A stretch of 37,548 nt of DNA from Streptomyces albidochromogenes (GTDB lineage: Bacteria; Actinomycetota; Actinomycetes; Streptomycetales; Streptomycetaceae), in contig NZ_VBVX01000025.1 in assembly GCF_005981925.1 (NCBI RefSeq), positions 1 through 37,548 on the forward strand, in the 5' to 3' direction. The notes under the pieces were generated by a model. That model worked only from the letters and a program-made list of their open reading frames with translations, ran no database searches and was not told the origin of the DNA. The position numbers and the translations under genes are program-made. Shown here piece after piece: positions 6,728-13,640 of this stretch; within the stretch, counting starts at the first letter, position 1, and each line of letters starts with the position of its first letter.

Positions 6728-7834
6728 ATGGACGAGACCGTGGACAAGAAGTGGCACGACCGGAAGCCGTCCCCGCGCGGGGTGGTGCTAGCAGTCCTGG
6801 GGGTGGTCACGCTGGGCGTGGCCATCCTGTCGGTGGCCGTGAGCTACGACATCCTCGAGCCGAAGTTCGGCGCGTGGGCGGTTCCGACGGTGGGCGCCTT
6901 GGACGCGCTGTGGGTGGTGTTCCAGGCCACGGAGATGCTGGCGGGCAACAACCGGGCCCGCGCCCGCCGCGTCCAGTACGCCGGCCTGGTGCTCACGGCC
7001 GTCAACGCGGCCATCCCCACGGCCGACCTGATCATGTCGAGGGCCGGCGGGTTCGACCTGGCCGTCGTCCTGACCCCGATCGCCATCGTCGCGACCAAGA
7101 CCGCCTGGTGGCTCGCCCTCCCGTCGCTGGGGCGGAAGGTGTCGGCAGACACGCAGCAGCACATCGACGCCAAGCGCCAGCTGGTGTCCGACAAGCTGGA
7201 GGAGATGGAGGCCGAGGCCGCCCACCGTGTGGAACTGCTGCAGCTGGCCACCGAGCTGGAGAAGCGGGTGGCGAAGGCCGAGACCGCTTACCGCAAGTCG
7301 GTGCTCAAGACGCAGCAGATCATGACCGAGAAGTTGCACGGGCAGGCCGAGGCCACCGCGAAAACGGTCACGGAGAAGGTCCTGCCGCCCTCGGTGGCGG
7401 CGATCAGCCTGCCAGCACTGGGCGAGTGGGCGCCCACTGCCCCGGCACTGCCCGGCACGGCGGACCGTGCCCTGCCCGGCACGGCCGCCATCGGCCGTCA
7501 CACCCCCGGCACGCAGGTCAACGCCGGTGCGCAGGGCAATCCGTCACGCCAGGCGGCACGCACCGGCACGCTGGAGGAGATCGCGGCCGTCACGGGCGTG
7601 CCGGTCCCGGTACCCGGCGAACCGCTGACCAACGCTCAGCTTGCCGTCGCCCTGCGCCACCTGCGCTACTCCGACGACCCGCCCCTGTCCTACCGCCAGG
7701 CTCGCGACAGCTTCCGCCGCGCCGGCTTCGTCGGCAGCGAGGAGCGGGTGCGCCAGGAGTGGAGCGCGCTCAGGAAGAACGAGGGAACCGGCGAGGAAGC
7801 CGACGAGAGCGAGGAAGAGGACGCGGGCGCCTGA
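6728..7834 (+). CDS. SpdB/DUF2637-like membrane protein with coiled coil
   Basis: A 368-residue protein with four hydrophobic segments in the first 130 residues (VVLAVLGVVTLGVAILSVAV; AVPTVGALDALWVVF; YAGLVLTAVNAAIPTADLIM; AVVLTPIAIVATKTAWWLAL). A charged coiled coil (about 140-220), a Pro/Ala-rich linker, and a C-terminal helical domain follow (LTNAQLAVALRHLRYSDDPP to VRQEWSAL). This layout fits the SpdB/DUF2637 proteins next to tra genes in Streptomyces elements, thought to help plasmid spread between hyphal compartments. The start is ATG 6728 because GGAGG lies 8 nt upstream; ATG 6713 lacks a good site. The C-terminal part may be a DNA-binding domain. Confidence 0.65.
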   Translation: MDETVDKKWHDRKPSPRGVVLAVLGVVTLGVAILSVAVSYDILEPKFGAWAVPTVGALDALWVVFQATEMLAGNNRARARRVQYAGLVLTAVNAAIPTADLIMSRAGGFDLAVVLTPIAIVATKTAWWLALPSLGRKVSADTQQHIDAKRQLVSDKLEEMEAEAAHRVELLQLATELEKRVAKAETAYRKSVLKTQQIMTEKLHGQAEATAKTVTEKVLPPSVAAISLPALGEWAPTAPALPGTADRALPGTAAIGRHTPGTQVNAGAQGNPSRQAARTGTLEEIAAVTGVPVPVPGEPLTNAQLAVALRHLRYSDDPPLSYRQARDSFRRAGFVGSEERVRQEWSALRKNEGTGEEADESEEEDAGA

Positions 7835-7856
7835 GCCACGTCCGGCACCACCAGTG

Positions 7857-7889
7857 AGGGCCAGTCCGCACCCCGTGCGGACTGGCCCT
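7857..7889 (+). terminator. Strong terminator after the SpdB-like gene
   Basis: A perfect 15-bp stem (AGGGCCAGTCCGCAC at 7857-7871 with its complement at 7875-7889) with a CCC loop begins 22 bp past the stop. It separates the SpdB-like transcript from the TraB-like gene. Confidence 0.8.
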
Positions 7890-7932
7890 TGCTGCGACTG
7901 CCGGAACCAGCACCACGCAGTCGACCGGTGCA

Positions 7933-7994
7933 GACCCGGTGAGTGACCCGGTGAGCGAACGCCTGCGTTCGCAGACCCGGGGAGCAGACCCGGC
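7933..7994. other. Candidate clt/TRS transfer locus: four GACCCGG repeats around a palindrome
   Basis: GACCCGG occurs at 7933, 7945, 7974 and 7987 in the same orientation. The first two and last two copies flank the perfect dyad GCGAACGC-CT-GCGTTCGC (7955-7972). Related CGAACG-TG-CGTTCG follows at 8021-8034. From memory, the TraB of Streptomyces plasmid pSVH1 binds clt DNA through 8-bp repeats of consensus GACCCGGA. Here seven of eight positions agree, and the cluster sits directly upstream of the TraB-like gene. Single GACCCGG copies occur elsewhere in the window by chance; the clustering is what matters. Confidence 0.6.
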
Positions 7995-8070
7995 GTAGCA
8001 CCACAAAACCCATATGAATGCGAACGTGCGTTCGATTATGTTCGCCGGTTCAAGATCGGAAGGAGGGGGT

Positions 8071-9693
8071 GTGGGCAAGCAGAAACAGCAGCAGGAACAG
8101 GACGCCTACGCACAAGTCGCAGGCACCATCGGCGGACTCGCCATCGTGTTCGGCGGCCTCGCCGCCATCAAGGACAAGCTCGGCCTGCCTTGGCCCGTCA
8201 CGGTGCTGCTCACCGCCGGAGCACTGGTCACCCTCGGCTACGGAGCCTTCAAAGTCCGCACGGGCTTCAGGCGGCTCCTGGCGGGCGACGTACAGCCAGT
8301 CATGGCCTTGCGGCAGGAAGCGCCCACCGCGCCTGTGGACGACGAACAGGCAGACGCTCAGGCCGTCCCAGCGCATCCGGAGCTCACCGCGGCGCTCAGC
8401 ACGGCCGGCGCCATCGGCCGGGACCAGGTGATCCGGGCCGACGAGGCCACCGTCACCGACGTCCACACGGGCACGCTCTACGACTTCCTCATGCCCGAGG
8501 GGCGTACCTACGAGGACGTCGAGAAGCGGCTCGGCACCGTGGCGGGCATGTTCGGCGTCACCCGTCTGCACACGAAGATGGAGCGCAGCCGCGACAACGA
8601 ACGCCGCGTGAAGCTCCTGAAACTTCATGAACCCCCGTTCACCCACCCGTTCGCCGCCCCAACCCGGCAGGAGATCGCGACGTTCGCCGGCATTCCGCTC
8701 GGCCACGACGTCACCGGCCAGCTCGCCGGAGTGCCCACGTTCGACAAGGCGTCGATGCTGGTCGCCGGCATGACGCAGATGGGCAAAACCACGCTGGTCA
8801 ACGGGCTCATCACCTGCCTGCTGATCGCATACGGAGAATTCGAACTCTATCTACTCGACGGCAAGTTCTGCGGGCTGACCAAGTTCGAAAAGGTCGCCAC
8901 TCGCTATGAGTCGTCCGACGACCCGGCCGTCTTCGAGGGCATAGTCGATGAGCTGAACGACCGGTCGGACAAGCGATACGGACAGCTCAAGGACGCCATC
9001 CGCAATCGGCAGCCCGCACCGGAATTCAAACCGGTCATCTTCGTCGTCGACGAGGCTGCCGATTTCTTCGCCCACGATGAATCGAAGGAAGGAAAGGAGC
9101 GGGCGCGACGGATTGGAGAGAAGACCCGCTCGCTGGTCGCGAAGTCCCTGGAATCCGGAATCTCCACGGTCCTGATGACGCAGCGCCCTTCCACGAACGC
9201 AATTCCGGTCATGGTCCGGGACCAGTTCCTCTACCGGCTCTGCCTTTACGTGGCTTCGTCCGGCACCGCCAAGGTTGCTCTCGGAGACACGTACTTCGAA
9301 ACGGTTGCACCGATCAACCCGGCACTCCTGGACCCGGATATCAAGGGCCAGGCCGTCCTCTTCGCCAAGGGACGCTCCACATTGATCCGAGGGTTCAACT
9401 TCGAGGATCACTGCATCTGGGGAGTCGTTGACGAAGTGCGAGCCAGGCAGCAAAAGGTGCTCAATGAAGCTCCGGTGCCCCTCAGGCAGGCTATCGACCT
9501 GATGCGGGATAACGGGGTCGAATTCATGCCCACACCCGAACTGGCTACGGCTCTAGGGATCACAGAAACCGATCCGGCGGAGCGCGGAAAGCAGCTGAAG
9601 CAGCTTCTCAGTGTTCCCGCGTACAGAGCCGCGAAGGGTGTGCGCGGCTACCGGCTGGACGACCTCACCGCCGCCGCTATGTCCGGTTCGTGA
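8071..9693 (+). CDS. TraB-like FtsK/HerA DNA translocase
   Basis: A 540-residue conjugative DNA pump. Two membrane segments lie in residues about 17-57. A linker is followed by the FtsK/SpoIIIE motor with Walker A GMTQMGKTT (about 233-241) and Walker B VIFVVDEA (about 322-329), then MTQRPSTNAIP typical of the family. The C-terminal 70 residues (from VPLRQAIDLM to GYRLDDL) look like a winged helix, as in FtsK gamma and TraB. Streptomyces TraB forms a hexameric pore moving double-stranded DNA between mycelia. I chose GTG 8071, preceded at once by GAAGGAGGGGG; ATG 8014 would add 19 residues but lacks a site and overlaps the CGAACG dyad. A VirD4/TcpA-like coupling role to the downstream secretion genes is also possible. 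Confidence 0.85.
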   Translation: MGKQKQQQEQDAYAQVAGTIGGLAIVFGGLAAIKDKLGLPWPVTVLLTAGALVTLGYGAFKVRTGFRRLLAGDVQPVMALRQEAPTAPVDDEQADAQAVPAHPELTAALSTAGAIGRDQVIRADEATVTDVHTGTLYDFLMPEGRTYEDVEKRLGTVAGMFGVTRLHTKMERSRDNERRVKLLKLHEPPFTHPFAAPTRQEIATFAGIPLGHDVTGQLAGVPTFDKASMLVAGMTQMGKTTLVNGLITCLLIAYGEFELYLLDGKFCGLTKFEKVATRYESSDDPAVFEGIVDELNDRSDKRYGQLKDAIRNRQPAPEFKPVIFVVDEAADFFAHDESKEGKERARRIGEKTRSLVAKSLESGISTVLMTQRPSTNAIPVMVRDQFLYRLCLYVASSGTAKVALGDTYFETVAPINPALLDPDIKGQAVLFAKGRSTLIRGFNFEDHCIWGVVDEVRARQQKVLNEAPVPLRQAIDLMRDNGVEFMPTPELATALGITETDPAERGKQLKQLLSVPAYRAAKGVRGYRLDDLTAAAMSGS

Positions 9694-9727
9694 CCGTCAC
9701 CCGGCACCGCACCCGCACCGCACCTGG

Positions 9728-9777
9728 ACCGCACCCGCACCGTCACCCGGCCTGCCGGGTGACGGTGCGGGTGCGGT
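9728..9777 (+). terminator. Perfect 24-bp hairpin between traB-like and transglycosylase genes
   Basis: The arms 9728-9751 and 9754-9777 are exact reverse complements separated by only CT. The region from 9698 is built from short GCACC/GCACCC repeats. The hairpin begins 35 bp after the translocase stop and lies about 80 bp before the next start. It is likely a terminator or an expression-tuning structure. Confidence 0.75.
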
Positions 9778-9860
9778 GGACGGAGCTCCGGGTGCGGTCA
9801 CGGGTGACGGTCCTGACCAGCAAGAACAGCCAGAACCCCCGAAAGGAGGGAGGAGACTCT

Positions 9861-10859
9861 TTGCGTGCCTCAGCAGCCGTCACCATCGGCGTGGGAGCGA
9901 CCGCGGCCGTCGTCGTGGCCGCGCTCATACAGACCGCCGGCGACGACCCCATAGGGACAGCGCTCAGCATGTCCGTCCCCGCCGACTACAAACAGCTGAT
10001 CGAGGAAGCGGGCAACACCTGCCCCGAGATCACACCGAACATACTCGCCGCGCTGCTCACGCAGGAATCCGGATTCAATCCGAAAGCGCGGTCGCCGGTC
10101 GGCGCACAGGGCATTGCGCAGTTCATGCCGTCCACGTGGGAAACCCACGGAATCGACGGCAACAAAGACGGCAAGCGCGACGCATGGGACCCCGAGGACG
10201 CGATCCCCTCATCGGCCAAGTACCTGTGCACCATCGCCAAGGACGTCAAGGACGTCCCCGGCAACAAACAGCACAACATGCTCGCCGCCTACAACGCAGG
10301 AAGCGGCGCCGTCCAAAAGTACGGAGGAATCCCCCCGTACAAGGAAACACAGAACTATGTGCGGTCCATTACCGCACTCGCCAACACGCATTCCGGCGGC
10401 GGCGGTAAACCCGCCACCACCCAACAGGCCGCTACCGCCGTGAACGCGGCGAAAGCAATGATCGGCACCCCGTACTCGTGGGGCGGAGGAACCGCAAGCG
10501 GCCCGAGTACGGGTACCTGCTGCTCACCCCGAGGCCGCTCGGGTGCGTCGATATCCGGTTTCGACTGCTCCGGGCTCACGCTCTACGCCTATGCGAAGGC
10601 CGGTATCAACCTGCCCCGCACGGCAGCCCAGCAATACGCCGCATCAAAGCCCGTCAAACCCGGGGAAGTGCGTGCCGGAGATCTCGTCTTCTACGGCACC
10701 AGCGCCACGAGCATTCACCACGTCGGCATTTACATCGGCGGCGGCTGGATGATCGACGCCCCCCGGCCCGGCACCAAAGTCCGCTATTCACCCCTGGACA
10801 CGATGACCGACCTGTTCGCGGTCGGCCGGCCCGTACCGCCCAACAACAAGGAGATCTGA
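9861..10859 (+). CDS. Bifunctional peptidoglycan hydrolase: SLT transglycosylase plus NlpC/P60
   Basis: A 332-residue wall hydrolase. An N-terminal signal anchor (AVTIGVGATAAVVVAALIQT) is followed by a soluble lytic transglycosylase domain with catalytic Glu about 69 in LLTQESGFNP, then GAQGIAQFMPSTW and MLAAYNAGSGAV. A Gly-rich linker leads to an NlpC/P60 domain with Cys about 236 in GFDCSGL and His about 287 in HHVGIYIGGG. The same two-domain plan occurs in CwlT/Orf14 proteins of Gram-positive type IV secretion systems, which open the wall for DNA transfer. I chose TTG 9861 after GGAGGGAGGAG; the frame is open further upstream through the hairpin but is not credible as protein. Confidence 0.85.
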   Translation: MRASAAVTIGVGATAAVVVAALIQTAGDDPIGTALSMSVPADYKQLIEEAGNTCPEITPNILAALLTQESGFNPKARSPVGAQGIAQFMPSTWETHGIDGNKDGKRDAWDPEDAIPSSAKYLCTIAKDVKDVPGNKQHNMLAAYNAGSGAVQKYGGIPPYKETQNYVRSITALANTHSGGGGKPATTQQAATAVNAAKAMIGTPYSWGGGTASGPSTGTCCSPRGRSGASISGFDCSGLTLYAYAKAGINLPRTAAQQYAASKPVKPGEVRAGDLVFYGTSATSIHHVGIYIGGGWMIDAPRPGTKVRYSPLDTMTDLFAVGRPVPPNNKEI

Positions 10860-10862
10860 CCC

Positions 10863-11138
10863 ATGCGCAAGTTCATCACCCTCGCCAAGCCGCAGGACCT
10901 GTCCAGCGGCTTCAAGGACTTCTTCGACACGATCGGCCTGACCGGCGGCGGTCTGGTCACCAAGGGCATCGCCGCCGTGATCGCCGTGATCGCGGTCCGC
11001 ATGCTGCTCCAGCTGTCCAACGACCCCAAGGGCGCCCTGCGCAAGGGGTCGATGGCCATCGGCACCCTGTTCGTCGCCGTCGTGCTCGCCCTCTACGGCG
11101 GCACGCTGTTCTCGACCGTCACCGAAGCCAAGGGCTAA
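10863..11138 (+). CDS. Small two-TM protein, pilin-like or T4SS component
   Basis: A 91-residue protein starting 3 nt after the hydrolase stop (AAGGAG upstream). It has two hydrophobic segments (GIAAVIAVIAVRMLLQL; MAIGTLFVAVVLALYGGTLF) with a short polar loop between them. Size and layout fit VirB2/TrbC-like or other small inner-membrane parts of type IV secretion. Position between the wall hydrolase and a VirB6-like gene supports this. There is no cleavable signal peptide, so a true pilin is uncertain. Confidence 0.55.
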   Translation: MRKFITLAKPQDLSSGFKDFFDTIGLTGGGLVTKGIAAVIAVIAVRMLLQLSNDPKGALRKGSMAIGTLFVAVVLALYGGTLFSTVTEAKG

Positions 11139-11140
11139 GC

Positions 11141-12448
11141 ATGCCGGACAAGGACGAAGATCCGTGTGACCTCCTGGAAGGCACACCAGCCCACGACTAC
11201 TGCAGCGGCGACGGGTCCTCGAAGGAACCGCCCGGCGCCAGCACACGCGACGGAATCACCGACGGGGCCTCCGACCACGTCAAAGACCTCGCCGACTACC
11301 TGATCAGGACTCTCAAAGGGCTAGTGGCACCGGAGAAGGGATGGGCACCGGAGAAGCCGGACAACTGGGTGTACGAGCAGTTCCTGTCGCTCGGTCAGCA
11401 CCTGGCCGTCGCGATCTTCGTGTGCGTGGTCGTCGTCTGCGCCCTGACCGCCTGGCAGGGCGCACCCCGCCTCAAGCAGATGGGCGCCTCGACCGGGTGG
11501 ACGCTCGCGGCCGTCGCCGGCATGGCGGCGGTCCCGGGGGCCGTGATGATGCTGAACAAGGCCGTCAGCAGAGCGTTCAGCGTCGCGTTCGACAGCGACG
11601 AGAGCACCTTGTTCACCTCCATCAGCAAGGACCTGGAGGAAGGGGCTGATTCGGGCAACCCGCTGGCGATCCTCATCATCATCGCCGCCCTGGTCGTCGC
11701 CCTGGCCTTCGCAGCGCTGGTGTTCATGACGCGCCAGCTCGGCATCCTCGTGTTCGTGTGCATGGCACCTCTGGTGCTGGCCTCGCTCGCACGCGGAGGC
11801 GACACGTCCGCGGTCAAAGCGTGGGCGCAGCGGCTGCTGGGGTTAATGTTCGCCCCGTTCACGCTGCTGCTGGTCAGCCCGTTCGTGAAGGGCTTCGGGG
11901 GCTCACTGGTCATGGACGCTGTCCTGCTGGTCGCCGCCGATGCCCTGATGCTGCGGATGATCTTCCACGGGGTGCCCTACTTCGGGCCCAAGGTGGCCGG
12001 CGCCGCCCGGACGTTGGTGGAGCGCAACACGACCAACCCGTTGGCGCGGGCGGTCGTACGGGCTGGTGCGCCGACCGTCTACGAGCAGGAGAACACCCCG
12101 CGCGGACACCGCACGGTGGACACCCCGGGGCGTGCCATGTCCCAAGACCGGGGCGTGCTGTTCGCCGCCTACGGCATCGAGCGACAGGCACGGCCCGGAC
12201 GGCTGACTACTGCGTCGGCGGTCGCGAAGACCGGCCGGGACGCAGCCCGCACAGCGCAGATCAGCCAGGCGCGCCGTGAGGCGCGGACCGTCGTACAGCC
12301 GCAGGCACCGAACCCCCGGGTCTCCGGAGCGCCGGCACCGACACCGCAACCGGCACCCAACGGGCCGAGAGCGGCACCGAACCCTCGGACCCCGGAGGCC
12401 TCGGGACCGCATCCGCGGCCGGCACCCAACCGGTCGTCCAACCCGTAG
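11141..12448 (+). CDS. VirB6/TrbL-like polytopic membrane protein
   Basis: A 435-residue protein, start ATG 11141 two bases after the previous stop. A polar N-terminal region of about 80 residues is followed by hydrophobic segments: AVAIFVCVVVVCAL, TGWTLAAVAGMAAVPGAVMM, LAILIIIAALVVALAFAALV, LGILVFVCMAPLVLASLA, LMFAPFTLLLVSPF and SLVMDAVLLVAADALM. A Pro/Ala/Arg-rich cytosolic tail of about 130 residues ends it. VirB6/TrbL proteins form the inner-membrane channel of type IV secretion. The tail is low in complexity and probably disordered. It is part of the hydrolase-to-VirB4 operon. Confidence 0.7.
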   Translation: MPDKDEDPCDLLEGTPAHDYCSGDGSSKEPPGASTRDGITDGASDHVKDLADYLIRTLKGLVAPEKGWAPEKPDNWVYEQFLSLGQHLAVAIFVCVVVVCALTAWQGAPRLKQMGASTGWTLAAVAGMAAVPGAVMMLNKAVSRAFSVAFDSDESTLFTSISKDLEEGADSGNPLAILIIIAALVVALAFAALVFMTRQLGILVFVCMAPLVLASLARGGDTSAVKAWAQRLLGLMFAPFTLLLVSPFVKGFGGSLVMDAVLLVAADALMLRMIFHGVPYFGPKVAGAARTLVERNTTNPLARAVVRAGAPTVYEQENTPRGHRTVDTPGRAMSQDRGVLFAAYGIERQARPGRLTTASAVAKTGRDAARTAQISQARREARTVVQPQAPNPRVSGAPAPTPQPAPNGPRAAPNPRTPEASGPHPRPAPNRSSNP

Positions 12449-12566
12449 GAGAGCCGACGATTACTGGCCCCGGTGCGCTGTCCCGCTCTGCGCGGCAACA
12501 GCGCACCGGGGCCAGGCCGTCTGCCAGCCCAGCCGCATAGGCGGCGTGTATCTCGAGGAGGAACTT

Positions 12567-13640
12567 GTGTATTCCCTGACGCCTGGCTACCGCGTTCCCG
12601 CGCTGCAGCGCGGACTCAGCCCCGTGGAGGCGATGCTGACTAAGGTCAACGCCGGGGTCGGGGGCGCCGTACTCATGTCGGCAATGATCACCCCACCGCC
12701 CGTCTGGACCTTTGGTGCGGTGGGTGCGGCCGCGGCGCTGCTGAACGCGGCACCCGGGCCCCGCTCGATCGCACGATGGGCGGCCGTCGGCTACCGGCAC
12801 CTGCGGGAGCGCGCCGTCCCGGATGCCATGGTCCGGCAGCCGGGTGCAACAACGACCTGGGCGCTGTACCCGGACCACGGCACCATGCAGGACCCGCACC
12901 GCCGGCCCGCATTCCATGACGCGTTCTCGCGCGCCCTGACGTTCGCCGGCAACCAGGCCCGCACCGCGGGCATCCAGGTGCATGTCACCCACCACGCCTC
13001 TGTCAGCGACCACACCGCCCACACACAGACGATCTCCGTCCACGTTCCCAAGGGGCTGGTCGGCCAGCCAACCCGCGTACTCGACACCCTGGCAGGCGAG
13101 TTCGCCACTCTCGGTGTACTGACACCGCTCGATCCGGAGCCGATTCCCGTTGTGGCCGAACGCGGCCCCGGCTGGGTCGGCCTGGACGACGGCCGGTACG
13201 CGGCGACCGCACGGATCACCGCATGGCCCGAGGAGACCGGCGGAGACCTCATGCCGAAGCTGCTGCTCGGCCAGCACACGGACCGGTCCATTGGCGTCCT
13301 GTACCGACCACTGACGGCAGCCCAGTCCCGCCGGTCGACCAAGTGGCAGGAGGCCGCGGGCGAGGCCTTCACCACCGACAAGATCAAACAGGAAGCACAG
13401 GCCCACACCAGCCACACCCGGCGCGGCGCGCTCGTCCAGGGCGCGACGCTCGTGGACCTCGACGCCTATCTGACGGTGTGGGGCGACAGCCCAGGAGCCG
13501 TCACGGACGCCCGCTGGCAGACCGTACTCACGGCTGACCGGCACCGCATCAACCTGGACTGGCTCACCGGCCAGCAGCACCGCGCTCACGTGATGACCAC
13601 CCCCCGCGGAGCCTCCACCCGGAAAGGGACGATCCTGTGA
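12567..13640 (+). CDS. PrgI-like membrane protein with VirB4 N-domain-like region
   Basis: A 357-residue protein. The start is GTG 12567 after GAGGAGG at 5 nt; upstream sequence in frame is Arg-rich and not credible. Residues about 20-55 hold one or two hydrophobic segments (VGGAVLMSAMITPPPVWTFGAVGAAAALL), similar to PrgI-family proteins. The rest is soluble and lacks a Walker motif (VHVTHHASVSDHTAHTQTISV; RITAWPEETGGDLMPKLLLG; LVDLDAYLTVWGD), which resembles the N-terminal domain preceding the ATPase in VirB4. The stop overlaps the ATPase gene start by 4 nt, so the two may work as one split VirB4. This domain reading is inference. Confidence 0.6.
   Translation: MYSLTPGYRVPALQRGLSPVEAMLTKVNAGVGGAVLMSAMITPPPVWTFGAVGAAAALLNAAPGPRSIARWAAVGYRHLRERAVPDAMVRQPGATTTWALYPDHGTMQDPHRRPAFHDAFSRALTFAGNQARTAGIQVHVTHHASVSDHTAHTQTISVHVPKGLVGQPTRVLDTLAGEFATLGVLTPLDPEPIPVVAERGPGWVGLDDGRYAATARITAWPEETGGDLMPKLLLGQHTDRSIGVLYRPLTAAQSRRSTKWQEAAGEAFTTDKIKQEAQAHTSHTRRGALVQGATLVDLDAYLTVWGDSPGAVTDARWQTVLTADRHRINLDWLTGQQHRAHVMTTPRGASTRKGTIL

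Noticed and set aside
10478-11140. N-terminal extension of the VirB6-like frame
   Set aside because: This part overlaps the NlpC/P60 and small membrane protein genes and reads as Arg/His-rich noise. The ATG at 11141 gives a sensible protein.
12276-12566. N-terminal extension of the PrgI-like frame
   Set aside because: It is an Arg-rich sequence overlapping the VirB6-like gene. A strong GAGGAGG site precedes the GTG at 12567.
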